Notes: generated by a model from the sequence alone, not told the origin. Positions 17,672 through 27,114 are shown, counted from the stretch's first letter. The stretch: DNA of 64,000 nt from Comamonas thiooxydans (GCF_000964545.1 NZ_BBVD01000016.1:1-64000); one strand, 5' to 3'. Numbers and translations: made by a program.

Positions 17672-18829
17672 TTACAGCTCTTCGACCCTGCGTGCGGGGT
17701 AACTGTCCCAGCTCTGACAGCCGGGGCAATGCCAGAAATGGGTGCGGGCTTCAAAGCCGCAGGCTGCGCAGCGGTAGCGGGTCAGGGGCTTGGTGGCGTG
17801 GTTCAGCGCCTTCTGCACGGTGGCATGGTACTGCTCTTCGGTCAGTGTCTCGCCTTCCAGCCATTGGGCGGCAGCCACGAGGGAAGATTCATGCTCCAGG
17901 TGTTGCACCAGGCGCTGGCGGCCGGGGGCTGCAGCGTCACCGCTTTTCTGATCGACTGCGACCAGTGCCTGCAGCAGATCCAGCGAGGGTGCCTGTTCAT
18001 AGTGCTTGAGCAGCAGAGCGCGAGCCTCGGCGAGCGCGCCCGTTGCCTCGGCCACTTCCACAAGCAGGTTGGCCGCCAAGGGCAGGGCTGCTGGGCTGTT
18101 CTGCGCCAGCGCCTGAAGACTTGACAAAGCCTGTGCGGAACGGCCCTGTCGATGCTGGAGCTGGGCCAGCTCCAGTCGGGGACGCGGAGCTTGCGGCGCA
18201 GTCTCCAAGGCCTGTTGCAGCTGCGCAAACGCCTTGTCGAGCTGGCCATGGGCCACCTGGGATTGTGCGTCTTCGCAAAGATAGTGGGCCAACCGGGTGC
18301 TGAAGTCCCCCTGGCCGGCGGCCTGCATCTTGCGCACGATGGCCGCTGCCTGGGCCCAGTCGCGCGAGCGCTCGTAGATGGCCAGCAGCGCCAGGCGTGC
18401 TTCGCCTTCGTACTGCGTGCCTTCCAGCCGGTTCAGAGCCTCCTCGGCGCGGTCCAGCAGGCCGGCCTTGAGAAAGTCCTGTGCCAGTGCATGCTGGGCA
18501 CGGTCCCGGTCGGGGCGGGTGAGGTCGGCGCGGCTGAGCAGATGCTCGTGGACGCGCACTGCACGGTTGTATTCGCCGCGGCGGCGAAACAGGTTGCCCA
18601 GTGCAAAGTGCAGTTCGGTGGTATCGGGGTCGTTCTGTACGGCCTCGATAAAGGCATCGATGGCCTTGTCCTGCTGCTCGTTGAGCAGAAAGTTCAGACC
18701 TTTGAAGTACGCCTTGGGAGCCTGGCGGTTGTCGGCTCGCACCTGGCGCAAATCCCAGCGGGAGGCCAGCCAGCCCAGCACAAAGGCTGCAGGCAGGCCC
18801 AGCAAGATCCAAGTCAGATTAAATTCCAT
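17672..18829 (-). CDS. lapB: Lipopolysaccharide assembly protein B (TPR protein with rubredoxin-like zinc domain)
   Basis: A 385-residue inner-membrane protein that tunes LPS synthesis through FtsH/LpxC turnover. The N-terminal anchor MEFNLTWILLGLPAAFVLGWLASRW places the TPR array (about residues 45-330) in the cytoplasm. The C-terminus carries the paired motifs CAACGF and CPGCQSW, the rubredoxin-like metal site of LapB/YciM. The ATG at 18829 fits the conserved start, and it overlaps the 3' end of lapA by 11 bp, as in the usual lapAB pair. Confidence 0.92.
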   Translation of the reverse strand: MEFNLTWILLGLPAAFVLGWLASRWDLRQVRADNRQAPKAYFKGLNFLLNEQQDKAIDAFIEAVQNDPDTTELHFALGNLFRRRGEYNRAVRVHEHLLSRADLTRPDRDRAQHALAQDFLKAGLLDRAEEALNRLEGTQYEGEARLALLAIYERSRDWAQAAAIVRKMQAAGQGDFSTRLAHYLCEDAQSQVAHGQLDKAFAQLQQALETAPQAPRPRLELAQLQHRQGRSAQALSSLQALAQNSPAALPLAANLLVEVAEATGALAEARALLLKHYEQAPSLDLLQALVAVDQKSGDAAAPGRQRLVQHLEHESSLVAAAQWLEGETLTEEQYHATVQKALNHATKPLTRYRCAACGFEARTHFWHCPGCQSWDSYPARRVEEL

Positions 18830-19154
18830 GCACGTCGCCCGGCGCAATGATCGAAGAAGAGTTCTGTTCCTTCACCGCAGGTGCTGCACTGGTGGCGTTG
18901 GCTGCGGCGTTCGGTGCCTGTTGAGTGGCCTGTGCCTCGCGCGCTGCGCTGCGATGCTTGAGCCAGCGTGGCACCATGCCCAGCACTCCGACAAAAAGGC
19001 CCAGCGCGAAAGCAGCCAGAACCACCAGCACCAGAGGTGCCGTCCAGGCCGTGCCAAAGAAGAAATGCACGGTGGCGTCTTGCTGGTTGTTGAGTGCGAA
19101 TGCGAACAGAGTGAAAAAAATGGCTGCCTTGAGCAGCCACAACAGGTATTTCAT
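18819..19154 (-). CDS. lapA: Lipopolysaccharide assembly protein A domain protein
   Basis: A 111-residue protein with two transmembrane helices (ALFTLFAFALNNQQDATV preceded by LLWLLKAAIFF, and APLVLVVLAAFALGLFVGVLG), as in LapA/YciS. A cytoplasmic Ala-rich tail with basic residues follows. It works with LapB in LPS assembly. It sits directly before lapB and about 110 bp after ihfB, the standard order. Confidence 0.88.
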   Translation of the reverse strand: MKYLLWLLKAAIFFTLFAFALNNQQDATVHFFFGTAWTAPLVLVVLAAFALGLFVGVLGMVPRWLKHRSAAREAQATQQAPNAAANATSAAPAVKEQNSSSIIAPGDVHGI

Positions 19155-19229
19155 GCTTCCCTTTATGCGCCTTGTGTGACGGGAAGATTTTAGGCCAGCC
19201 TATGCGCGGACTGGCAAACGGACGGCGTG

Positions 19230-19250
19230 GTCAGCCCTGATGTGGCTGAC
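19230..19250. terminator. Weak hairpin between ihfB and lapA
   Basis: The stem GTCAGCC/GGCTGAC with a 7-nt loop has no T tract. It could be a partial terminator or processing site between ihfB and lapA, which are otherwise cotranscribed. Confidence 0.3.
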
Positions 19251-19264
19251 GGTGTCCGCGGACT

Positions 19265-19585
19265 TCAGGCGATCTGCGGCTGCTGGGCAGCGGAGTCTTC
19301 GGCCTTGAGATTGTCCACGGCTTCGCGCAGGGCCTTGCCGGGCTTGAAATGAGGCACGCGCTTGGAAGGAACCTGAACGGACTCGCCGGAGCGGGGGTTA
19401 CGGCCTATGCGGGGCTGGCGGTGATTGATGGCAAAGCTGCCAAAGCCGCGAATTTCAATACGGTGACCGCGCACCAGGGCATCGCTGACGGCATCCAGAA
19501 TGGTTTTGACGGCCTGCTCGGCATCACGTTGGTTGAGTTGGCCAAATTGGGCGGCAAGTTCTTCGACGAGATCGGATCGGGTCAT
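19265..19585 (-). CDS. ihfB: Integration host factor subunit beta
   Basis: A 106-residue DNA-bending protein, partner of IhfA. It begins MTRSDLVEELAAQF and contains the HU/IHF signature GFGSFAINHRQPRIGRNPRSGE with the intercalating proline in the beta-arm. The short C-terminal extension (AEDSAAQQPQIA) is family-variable. It lies just downstream of rpsA, its conserved position. IHF may also serve the site-specific recombinase at 32.8 kb. Confidence 0.96.
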   Translation of the reverse strand: MTRSDLVEELAAQFGQLNQRDAEQAVKTILDAVSDALVRGHRIEIRGFGSFAINHRQPRIGRNPRSGESVQVPSKRVPHFKPGKALREAVDNLKAEDSAAQQPQIA

Positions 19586-19614
19586 CGGGTGGCGGAGGCT
19601 CTAGGTTGAAAACA

Positions 19615-19641
19615 ACAACGGGCGCACAGGGCGCCCGTTGT
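19615..19641 (-). terminator. Terminator downstream of rpsA
   Basis: The stem ACAACGGGCGC/GCGCCCGTTGT (11 bp, 5-nt loop) is followed on the minus strand by GTTGTTTTC. It separates the very highly expressed rpsA from ihfB, whose start lies only 30 bp further on. Confidence 0.75.
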
Positions 19642-19694
19642 CTTTGACGCTTGGCGGTCAGCCAGGCGAGCTGGCTGACCGGCTGATGCAAGAT

Positions 19695-21377
19695 TTACTT
19701 GTCAGCGTCCAGCTTGGCGCGCAGCAGAGCGCCCAGGCTGGTGGTACCAGCGTTTTCCTTGGAGGACTGAGCCGACAGGGAAGCCATGGCGACTTGCTGT
19801 TCAGCGTGATCCTTTTGCTTGATGGACAGCTGGATGTTGCGGCTCTTGCGATCCACGTTCACCACCACGGCAGTCACTTCGTCGCCTTCCTTCAGGACGG
19901 AGCGAGCATCTTCCACGCGGTCTTGCGAGATTTCGGAAGCGCGCAGGTAGCCGATGATGTCTTCGCCCAGGTCGATTTCAGCGCCCTTGGCGTCCACAGT
20001 CTTGACCTTGCCGGTCACAACCTGGCCCTTGTCGTTCACGGTCACGAAGGTCGTGAAGGGATCGCTGTCCAGCTGCTTGATGCCCAGGGAGATGCGCTCG
20101 CGCTCAACGTCCACGGCCAGCACGATGGCTTCGACTTCTTGACCCTTCTTGTAGTTACGAACGGCGGCTTCGCCGGCTTCGTTCCACGACAGGTCAGACA
20201 GGTGCACCAGGCCGTCGATACCGGCAGCCAGACCCACGAACACGCCGAAGTCGGTGATGGACTTGATGGGGCCCTTCACGCGGTCGCCGCGCTTGGTGTT
20301 CTGGGCGAATTCTTGCCAGGGGTTAGCCTTGCACTGCTTCATGCCCAGGGAGATGCGACGCTTGTCTTCGTCGATTTCCAGAACCATGACTTCCACTTCG
20401 TCGCCCAGGGACACGAGCTTGGTGGGAGCAATGTTCTTGTTGGTCCAGTCCATTTCGGAAACGTGCACCAGGCCTTCGATGCCGGGTTCCAGTTCCACGA
20501 ATGCGCCGTAGTCAGCAATGTTGGTGACCTTGCCGAACAGACGGGTGGCGGAGGGGTAGCGGCGAGCCACGCCCATCCAGGGATCGTCGCCCATTTGCTT
20601 CAGACCCAGGGACACGCGGTTCTTTTCGGTGTCGAACTTCAGGATCTTGGCAGTGATTTCCTGGCCGGCAGTCACCACTTCGGAGGGGTGACGCACACGG
20701 CGCCATGCCATGTCGGTGATGTGCAGCAGGCCGTCGATACCGCCCAGGTCCACGAACGCACCGTATTCGGTGATGTTCTTGACCACGCCCTGAACGATAG
20801 CGCCTTCCTTCAGGGTTTCCATCAGCTTGGCGCGCTCTTCGCCCATGGAGGCTTCCACCACAGCGCGGCGCGACAGCACCACGTTGTTGCGCTTGCGATC
20901 CAGCTTGATGACCTTGAATTCCAGGGTCTTGTTTTCGTAGGGAGTCAGGTCCTTGATGGGACGTGTGTCGATCAGCGAACCGGGCAGGAAAGCGCGGATG
21001 CCGTTGACCAGAACGGTCAGGCCGCCCTTGACCTTGCCGGAAGTGGTGCCGGTCACGAATTCGCCGGATTCCAGAGCCTTTTCCAGCGACAGCCAGGAAG
21101 CCAGACGCTTGGCGGTGTCACGGGACAGGATGGTGTCGCCGTAGCCGTTTTCGATGGAGCCGATGGCCACGGACACGAAGTCACCCACTTGGACTTCGAC
21201 TTCGCCCTGGTCGTTCTTGAACTCGTCGAGGGGCACGTAGGCTTCCGACTTCAGGCCGGCGTTCACCACCACGAAGTTGTGCTCAACGCGCACGACTTCA
21301 GCGGTGATAACTTCGCCAGGACGCATTTCGGTGCGTGTCAACGACTCTTCAAAAAGGGCGGCAAAAGATTCAGACAT
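19695..21377 (-). CDS. rpsA: 30S ribosomal protein S1
   Basis: A 560-residue S1 protein with six OB-fold S1 repeats; the repeated core is VDLGGIDGLLHITDMAW, ELEPGIEGLVHVSEMDW, GLAAGIDGLVHLSDLSW. It begins MSESFAALFEESLTR, the conserved start; in-frame codons upstream to 21422 are leader. It binds mRNA and docks it on the 30S subunit. Codons are strongly biased to C/G endings as expected for high expression. A 200-nt untranslated leader precedes it, where S1 autoregulation would act. Confidence 0.97.
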   Translation of the reverse strand: MSESFAALFEESLTRTEMRPGEVITAEVVRVEHNFVVVNAGLKSEAYVPLDEFKNDQGEVEVQVGDFVSVAIGSIENGYGDTILSRDTAKRLASWLSLEKALESGEFVTGTTSGKVKGGLTVLVNGIRAFLPGSLIDTRPIKDLTPYENKTLEFKVIKLDRKRNNVVLSRRAVVEASMGEERAKLMETLKEGAIVQGVVKNITEYGAFVDLGGIDGLLHITDMAWRRVRHPSEVVTAGQEITAKILKFDTEKNRVSLGLKQMGDDPWMGVARRYPSATRLFGKVTNIADYGAFVELEPGIEGLVHVSEMDWTNKNIAPTKLVSLGDEVEVMVLEIDEDKRRISLGMKQCKANPWQEFAQNTKRGDRVKGPIKSITDFGVFVGLAAGIDGLVHLSDLSWNEAGEAAVRNYKKGQEVEAIVLAVDVERERISLGIKQLDSDPFTTFVTVNDKGQVVTGKVKTVDAKGAEIDLGEDIIGYLRASEISQDRVEDARSVLKEGDEVTAVVVNVDRKSRNIQLSIKQKDHAEQQVAMASLSAQSSKENAGTTSLGALLRAKLDADK

Positions 21378-21576
21378 GTAGTTCCTTGCCCGCAACCAGG
21401 TTTCCGTCGGCACCATTGCCAAGCGTTTTTAAGACTGATTGCGGAGGTTGTGGGTTTGAGGCCCACGGGGGTTAAAGGTTAACAACCTTGCTGCCGGTCC
21501 GCGGTCTGCGAGAACCTGGCATCAAGGGCCAACAAGCCAGATGCAGGGCTGGCCTTGAAACTTCAAGCTTGAAATT
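21378..21576 (-). promoter_or_regulatory. rpsA leader region
   Basis: A 200-bp gap between cmk and rpsA. At its cmk end is a dyad around CTTCAAGCTTGAA (21561-21573) flanked by CCTTGAAA/TTTCAAGG, overlapping the aroA-cmk stop region and lacking a T-run. I see no convincing promoter hexamers; the gap is the expected place for the rpsA promoter and the S1 autoregulatory leader. Confidence 0.3.
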
Positions 21577-23649
21577 TCAAGGACGACCGAACGGCTGGCG
21601 TTCCTGCCACCACGACAGCACCTGGGCAACCACTTCTTCAACGGTCATCTCGGAGCTGTCGAGCTGCAAAGAATCCTCGGCGGGCTTGAGCGGAGCGGTG
21701 CTGCGATTCATATCGCGGGCGTCGCGCGCCTCAAGGTCTGCCAAAAGGGTGGACATATTAGCTGAAATTCCTTTGGAAATCAACTGTTTATATCGGCGCT
21801 CGGCGCGGCACTGGGCAGACGCCCACAAATAGACCTTCAGCGGGGCGTGGGGGAAGATGACCGTGCCCATGTCGCGGCCATCGGCAACCAGCCCAGGCAG
21901 GGCCTGGAAGGACAGCTGCAGATCCACCAGCGCGGTGCGCACGGCAGGCAGGGCCGATACGCGCGAGGCATTCATGCCGGCTTCTTCGCTGCGAATGGCC
22001 AGGCTGATGTCCTCGTCGCCGAGCCAGACACGCTGCTGTGCATCGAAGCGCACGGGCATGTCCAGTGCCATCTCGGCAATGGTTTCCTCGTTCGACTCGT
22101 CAAGCGTCATGCCGGCACGCGATGCGGCCAGGCCGGTGATGCGGTACAGAGCGCCGGAGTCCAGCAACTGGTAGCCCAGTGCCCTGGCGACTTCTGCGGC
22201 AATCGTGCCCTTGCCGGAGGCCGTGGGCCCGTCGATGCAGATCACGGGAATATGCTCGCGCTCGGCTTCGCTGACGGAGAACAGCGCCTCGAAATAGTCG
22301 GGGAAGGTCTTGGCCACGCATTTTGGGTCTTCTATGCGCACCGGCAGCTTGGCCGGGTTGAAGGCCGCCAGGGAGAAGCACATGGCGACGCGGTGGTCGT
22401 CATAGGTGTGGATGCTGGCCGCTTTCCAGGCGGTCTTGCCGGCCGGGGGGGTGATGCGGATGTAGTCCGCACCTTCTTCCACCGAGGCGCCGAGCTTGCG
22501 CAGCTCGATCGCCATGGCGGCAATGCGGTCGGTTTCCTTGACGCGCCAGCTGGCGATGTTGCGCAGCGTGGTCACGCCGTCGGCATACAGCGCCATGGTG
22601 CCCAGCGTCATGGCCGCGTCGGGAATATGGTTGCAATCGAGGTCGATGGCTTTCAGAGGCCAGCTGCCACGGCTGACCTGCAGCCAGTTGGGGCCGCTTT
22701 CGATCTGTGCGCCCATGGCCTGGGCGGCCTCGATGAAGCGGATGTCGCCCTGGATCGAGTCCTGGCCCACACCCAGAATGCGTATGCTCTTGTGCTGTGG
22801 CGCGTTGTCGGCATCGGCGTCATCGGTGGTGCCGGTGGCAATCGCGCCCAGCGCGATGAAATAGCTGGCCGACGAGGCATCGGCCTCCACATGGATGGCG
22901 CCCGGCGACTGGTAGCGGCTGCCTGCGGGGATCACAAAGCGCTGCCAGCTGTCGTTTTTCACGGCAATGCCGAAGCGTGCCAGCAGCTCCAGCGTGATGT
23001 GGATATAGGGCCTGGAGATCAGCTCGCCCACCACTTCGATGGTGATGTCGCGCTGTGCCCCGGGGACATTGGCCAGCAGGGGCAGGGCCATCAGCAGCGA
23101 GGTCAGGAACTGGCTGGAGACATCGCCGCGCACCTTGATGGATTCGCTGCCCAGCTGGCTGAAATCGGGCTGGCCGATCTTCAGGGGCGGAAAGCCTTCA
23201 TCCTTCAGATAGTCGATCTTGCAGCCCAGCTGGCGCAGCGCATCGACCAGGTCGCCGATGGGGCGTTCGTACATGCGGGGAACGCCCGTCATCTCGAAGT
23301 TGCCGCCCAGCACCGACAGCGCCGCAGTCAGCGGGCGCATGGCCGTGCCGGCATTGCCCAGGAACAGCGTCGCCGCGGTGCCGGCAGGCAACTGACCGCC
23401 GATGCCGGTGACGTCAATCGCCTGGCCGGGTGTGACGGCATCCGGGGTGATGCTGCAGCCCAGCTGCTTGAGTCCGGCCAGCATTACGCGGGTGTCATCC
23501 GAATCCAGCAGGTCGTGAATGGTGGTGGTGCCCTGGCTCAGCGCCGCCAGCAGCAGCACGCGATTGGAGATGCTCTTGGAGCCGGGCAGGCTGACGCTGC
23601 CGTTGGCGGAATCCAGTGCGGGCAGGTCCAGAAATTCAGTGGTGAACAT
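21577..23649 (-). CDS. aroA-cmk: Fused EPSP synthase / cytidylate kinase
   Basis: A single 690-residue reading frame joins two enzymes. Residues about 1-450 are 3-phosphoshikimate 1-carboxyvinyltransferase (shikimate pathway step 6), with GSKSISNRVLLLAAL and LFLGNAGTAMRPL. Residues about 465-690 are (d)CMP kinase, with the P-loop DGPTASGKGT, DSGALYR, and the GRDMGTVIFP motif. An acidic insert (TTDDADADNAPQH) interrupts the AroA part. The fusion is known in Comamonadaceae; elsewhere the genes are adjacent but separate. The ATG at 23649 (MFTTEFLDLP) is preferred to the in-frame 23691 codon. It is followed by rpsA, as in the classic cmk-rpsA order. Confidence 0.95.
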   Translation of the reverse strand: MFTTEFLDLPALDSANGSVSLPGSKSISNRVLLLAALSQGTTTIHDLLDSDDTRVMLAGLKQLGCSITPDAVTPGQAIDVTGIGGQLPAGTAATLFLGNAGTAMRPLTAALSVLGGNFEMTGVPRMYERPIGDLVDALRQLGCKIDYLKDEGFPPLKIGQPDFSQLGSESIKVRGDVSSQFLTSLLMALPLLANVPGAQRDITIEVVGELISRPYIHITLELLARFGIAVKNDSWQRFVIPAGSRYQSPGAIHVEADASSASYFIALGAIATGTTDDADADNAPQHKSIRILGVGQDSIQGDIRFIEAAQAMGAQIESGPNWLQVSRGSWPLKAIDLDCNHIPDAAMTLGTMALYADGVTTLRNIASWRVKETDRIAAMAIELRKLGASVEEGADYIRITPPAGKTAWKAASIHTYDDHRVAMCFSLAAFNPAKLPVRIEDPKCVAKTFPDYFEALFSVSEAEREHIPVICIDGPTASGKGTIAAEVARALGYQLLDSGALYRITGLAASRAGMTLDESNEETIAEMALDMPVRFDAQQRVWLGDEDISLAIRSEEAGMNASRVSALPAVRTALVDLQLSFQALPGLVADGRDMGTVIFPHAPLKVYLWASAQCRAERRYKQLISKGISANMSTLLADLEARDARDMNRSTAPLKPAEDSLQLDSSEMTVEEVVAQVLSWWQERQPFGRP

Positions 23650-23756
23650 AAAACTCTCGTAACCCCCTGTGCAGCCTGGCTGCTTCGACACCGGGCTGCG
23701 CGGCGGGCGTTGCCCGGTGTCTGTGGCGGTTGGGTGAATAGATCGACGCTGCTAGT

Positions 23757-24653
23757 TTAAGAGCCTCGCTTGCCGCCCATGGTCCATTCGGCGCGTGCGG
23801 CACTGGCCAGGGTCAGGCGGTCCTGCAGTCCCTGGCCGTCGTTGGCCTGCATCAGCCCTTCGAGCTGCTCCAGCGCCTGGCGGAACTGACGCGACTGGGC
23901 CAGCACCTGATCGCGGTTGGCCAGCAGCACGTCGCGCCAGAGCTTGGGGTCGCCTGCGCCTATGCGCGTGAAATCGCGAAAGCCGGGCCCGGCCAGCGCC
24001 AGCATATCGTCGGCGCCGGGTTGGCTCAGCACGCTTTGCATCATGGCAAATGCCAGCAGATGGGGCAGGTGGCTGACGGTGGCGAGTGCGCTGTCATGGG
24101 CCTCGGGCGACATGGCCGTGACCTTGCATCCCAGGGCCTGCCACAGCGCCTGGGCCTTGGCCAGATGCGCGGTCAGCGTGCGCTCCGTCGGTGTCAGCAC
24201 GACCTGGGCGCCCTGGTAGAGCTTGACATCGGCGTGCTCCACGCCGGCCACTTCCTTGCCGGTGATGGGGTGGGCGGGCACAAAGCTGCCGATCTGGTCG
24301 CGCAGTGCCGAACGTGCGGCCTGCACCACATCGACCTTGGTGGAGCCCACGTCCATGATCATCATCTGGGGCGTGACCAGATGCTTGATGGACTTGAGCG
24401 TGGCCTCGGTGGCCGCCACGGGCACGGCCAGCAGCACCAGATCGGCGCCGGCCGCCGCCAGCAGGGCGGAAGGTGCCTCCACGTCGATCACGCCCATCTG
24501 GCGCGCACGTTCGGTGGTCGAAGGCGATTTGCTGTAGCCCACCACGCGCTTGACCAGGCCGGCCTTCTTGAGTGCCAGGGCGAAGGAGCCGCCCATCAAT
24601 CCGCAGCCGATCAAGCCGAGCTGCTCGAACGGCTGCAATTCCTGAGTCGCCAT
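23757..24653 (-). CDS. tyrA: Prephenate dehydrogenase
   Basis: A 298-residue monofunctional TyrA that oxidatively decarboxylates prephenate to 4-hydroxyphenylpyruvate for tyrosine. The NAD motif is LGLIGCGLMGGSFALALKKAG near the N-terminus, and the catalytic segment VPAHPITGKEVAGVEHAD includes the conserved His. The start codon shares one base with the pheA stop (TGATG), so the two are translationally coupled. Confidence 0.92.
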   Translation of the reverse strand: MATQELQPFEQLGLIGCGLMGGSFALALKKAGLVKRVVGYSKSPSTTERARQMGVIDVEAPSALLAAAGADLVLLAVPVAATEATLKSIKHLVTPQMMIMDVGSTKVDVVQAARSALRDQIGSFVPAHPITGKEVAGVEHADVKLYQGAQVVLTPTERTLTAHLAKAQALWQALGCKVTAMSPEAHDSALATVSHLPHLLAFAMMQSVLSQPGADDMLALAGPGFRDFTRIGAGDPKLWRDVLLANRDQVLAQSRQFRQALEQLEGLMQANDGQGLQDRLTLASAARAEWTMGGKRGS

Positions 24654-25753
24654 CACTTGCTCACCGGGTAGGTGCCCAGCACCTTGTAGAACGCGCACAG
24701 GCCTTGCAGCTCCTGCAGGGCGGCGGCCACATTGGCCTGGGCTGGGTGGCCTTCGATGTCGATGTAGAAGTAATACTCCCATTGGCCGGTGCGGGCCGGG
24801 CGCGACTCGAAGCGCGTCATCGAGACGCCGTGCTTTTTCAGCGGCACCAGCAGGTCATGCACGGCACCGGCGGTGTTGGGCACCGAGACCACCAGGCTGG
24901 TGCAGTCGCTGCCGCTGGGCGCGGCCGTGGCCAGCGTGTGCGGCAGGCAGATGACGGCAAAACGCGTGCGGTTGTAGGCATCGTCCTGGATCGCGTGGCT
25001 GACGATGTGCAGGCCGAACTGCTGGGCGGCGCGCTCACCGGCAATGCCGGCCCAGTTGGGGTGAAGGGCCGCCAGGCGCGCGCCTTCGGCATTGCTCTCC
25101 ACGGGGCGACGTTCGGCATGCGGCAGGTGCTTGGACAACCAGCCCTGGCACTGGGCCAGAGCCTGGGGGTGCGCTGCCACGACCTCGATGCCGTCCAGCG
25201 TGTTGCTGGTGCGCATCAGATTGTGGCGGATCAGCATGCTGACCTCGCCCACCACATGGCAGGGCGTGTGCAGGAACATGTCCAGCGAGCGCGTGACCAC
25301 GCCTTCGTTGGAATTCTCCACGCCCACCACGCCGTACTGGGCGCTGCCGGCGGCTGTGGCATGAAAGACTTCCTCGAAGCTGTTGCAGTACATCAGGTCG
25401 GCCGCGCCGCCGAAGTACTGGATCGCCGCTTCTTCGCAGAAAGTGCCGGCCGGGCCGAGCACGGCCACGCGCTGGGGGGATTCCAGCGCCAGGCAGGCCG
25501 ACATGATTTCGCGCCAGATGGCGGCCACATGCGCGCCCTTGAGCGGGCCGGGGTTGTTGGACTTGATCTTCTCGATCACCTGGGCCACGCGGTCCGGGCG
25601 GAAGAAGGCCGAGCCTTCCTTCTTCTTGAGCTCGCCCACCTGCTCGGCCACATGGGCGCGCTGGTTGACCAGCTCCAGCAACTGGCGGTCCAGGGAATCG
25701 ATCTGGTTGCGCAGCGACAACAGCTCGGGGCTGGCTTGGGGTTCTTGGCTCAT
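24653..25753 (-). CDS. pheA: Chorismate mutase / prephenate dehydratase
   Basis: A 366-residue bifunctional P-protein for phenylalanine synthesis. Residues about 10-95 are an AroQ chorismate mutase helix bundle (LLSLRNQIDSLDRQLLELVN). Residues about 100-280 are the dehydratase (VAVLGPAGTFCEEAA, the Thr-rich region NTLDGIEVV). The C-terminal ACT domain has the phenylalanine-sensing motif ESRP (SMTRFESRPAR), so feedback inhibition is expected. It lies between serC and tyrA. Confidence 0.95.
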   Translation of the reverse strand: MSQEPQASPELLSLRNQIDSLDRQLLELVNQRAHVAEQVGELKKKEGSAFFRPDRVAQVIEKIKSNNPGPLKGAHVAAIWREIMSACLALESPQRVAVLGPAGTFCEEAAIQYFGGAADLMYCNSFEEVFHATAAGSAQYGVVGVENSNEGVVTRSLDMFLHTPCHVVGEVSMLIRHNLMRTSNTLDGIEVVAAHPQALAQCQGWLSKHLPHAERRPVESNAEGARLAALHPNWAGIAGERAAQQFGLHIVSHAIQDDAYNRTRFAVICLPHTLATAAPSGSDCTSLVVSVPNTAGAVHDLLVPLKKHGVSMTRFESRPARTGQWEYYFYIDIEGHPAQANVAAALQELQGLCAFYKVLGTYPVSK

Positions 25754-25761
25754 GAATCTCT

Positions 25762-25856
25762 CAAATTTCGTAGCTGCTGGCGCTTGCTGCACAATGAATT
25801 CAAACCAATACCTTGGTGAAGTACTTGCAGATCAAGCGGTGGCAGCTCATCTTTTT
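25762..25856. repeat. Dispersed palindromic repeat copy between serC and pheA
   Basis: The arms GTAGCTGCTGGCGCTTGC and CAAGCGGTGGCAGCTCATC lie at opposite ends of a 95-bp gap, an enlarged version of the palindromic family. It fills nearly the whole serC-pheA spacer. Confidence 0.5.
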
Positions 25857-25875
25857 ACAAGGCTAAGGGTGGGGC

Positions 25876-26985
25876 TCAGGCCTGACGTTGCTCGAAGTCA
25901 CGCATGTAGTCGACCAGCGCCTGCACGCCTGCTATGGGCATGGCGTTGTAGATGCTGGCGCGCATGCCGCCCACGGACTTGTGGCCCTTGAGCTGCAGCA
26001 GGCCGGCTTGCTTGGCACCGGCCAGGAAGGCGTCGTTGCGCGACTCATCATGAAGGAAGAACGGAATGTTCATGCGCGAGCGGCAGTTCGCGGCCACCTT
26101 GTTCACGTAGAACGAGGATTGGTCCACATAGTCATAGAACAGCTTGGCCTTGGCGATGTTGCGCGCTTCCATGGCGGCCACGCCGCTGAGGCCGCCTTCG
26201 GTCTGGCGCTTGAGCCACTGGAAGGTCAGGCCGGCCATGTAGATGCCCCAGGTGGGAGGCGTGTTGTACATGCTGCCGTTGTCGGCCACGGTTTTGTAAT
26301 CAAACGCCGAGGGGCAGACGGGCAGGGCATGGCCCAGCAGGTCTTCGCGCACGATGACGATGGTCAGGCCCGCGGGGCCGATGTTCTTTTGCGCGCCACC
26401 AAAGGCCAGGCCCACGCGGCTCCAGTCGATGGAGCGCGAGGCTACATGCGAGGAAAAGTCGATGACCAGCGGTGCATCCGAGCCCAGGGCCTGGAGGTCG
26501 GGCAGCTCGTGGAATTCCACGCCGTGAATGGTCTCGTTGCTGCAGATATGCACATAGCTGGCGCCACGGCTCAGATTCCAGCTGCTGGCGGCGGGAATCG
26601 TGGTGTAGTCGCTGTCCTTGGCGCTGGCGGCCACATTGGCATCGCTGGCGTACTTGGCGGCCTCCTTGGCCGACTTCTGGCTCCAGCTGCCGGTCACCAC
26701 AAAGTCCACCACGCCGGCGCGCGACAGATTCATGGGCACGATGGCGTTTTCGGCAATGCCGCCGCCCTGCATGAACAGGATCTTGAAGTGGGCGGGCACG
26801 GCCAGCAGCTCGCGCAGATCGGCTTCGGCGGCTTCGTAAATGCTGATGAATTCCTTGCCGCGGTGGCTCATTTCCATCACCCCCATGCCGGAGCCGTGCC
26901 AGTCCAGCATTTCGGCGGCTGCGGTTTGCAGCACTTCTTCAGGGATGGCGGCGGGGCCTGCGGAGAAGTTAAAAGGGCGGTTCAT
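25876..26985 (-). CDS. serC: Phosphoserine aminotransferase
   Basis: A 369-residue PLP-dependent class V aminotransferase for serine and pyridoxal phosphate synthesis. It begins MNRPFNFSAGPAAIPEEVL, the conserved SerC start, and carries the PLP-lysine region LAFGGAQKNIGPAGLTIVIVRED and the family tail GHKSVGGMRASIYNAMP. ATG 26985 is chosen; an in-frame TTG at 27000 would add five residues. The gene lies downstream of gyrA and upstream of pheA, the standard order. Confidence 0.95.
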   Translation of the reverse strand: MNRPFNFSAGPAAIPEEVLQTAAAEMLDWHGSGMGVMEMSHRGKEFISIYEAAEADLRELLAVPAHFKILFMQGGGIAENAIVPMNLSRAGVVDFVVTGSWSQKSAKEAAKYASDANVAASAKDSDYTTIPAASSWNLSRGASYVHICSNETIHGVEFHELPDLQALGSDAPLVIDFSSHVASRSIDWSRVGLAFGGAQKNIGPAGLTIVIVREDLLGHALPVCPSAFDYKTVADNGSMYNTPPTWGIYMAGLTFQWLKRQTEGGLSGVAAMEARNIAKAKLFYDYVDQSSFYVNKVAANCRSRMNIPFFLHDESRNDAFLAGAKQAGLLQLKGHKSVGGMRASIYNAMPIAGVQALVDYMRDFEQRQA

Positions 26986-27006
26986 CAGATTTACGCTCAA
27001 AACATG

Positions 27007-27046
27007 TGAAAGCGCTTGTCTGGCTTGCGCTTTCAGCTATCAAAAC
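27007..27046. repeat. Dispersed palindromic repeat copy between gyrA and serC
   Basis: GAAAGCGCTTGTCTGGCTTG continues into CGCTTTCAGCTATC; the arms GAAAGCGC and GCGCTTTC pair across a short loop. It matches the copies at 14699 and 59541. Confidence 0.55.
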
Positions 27047-27051
27047 ATTGG

Positions 27052-27079
27052 GCCACGGGCATGGGGCCATGCCCGTGGC
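27052..27079 (-). terminator. gyrA terminator
   Basis: The stem GCCACGGGCATGG/CCATGCCCGTGGC (13 bp) is followed on the minus strand by CCCAATGTTTTG. It lies about 35 bp beyond the gyrA stop. Confidence 0.65.
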
Positions 27080-27114
27080 GTCCGGTCCGTATCGGGGCAG
27101 CCGGGGCTGGCCGA

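Noticed and set aside
19638..21482. Long plus-strand open frame over rpsA
   Set aside because: Composition is His/Gly/Val-rich and mirrors the highly biased codons of rpsA on the other strand; rpsA is unmistakable.
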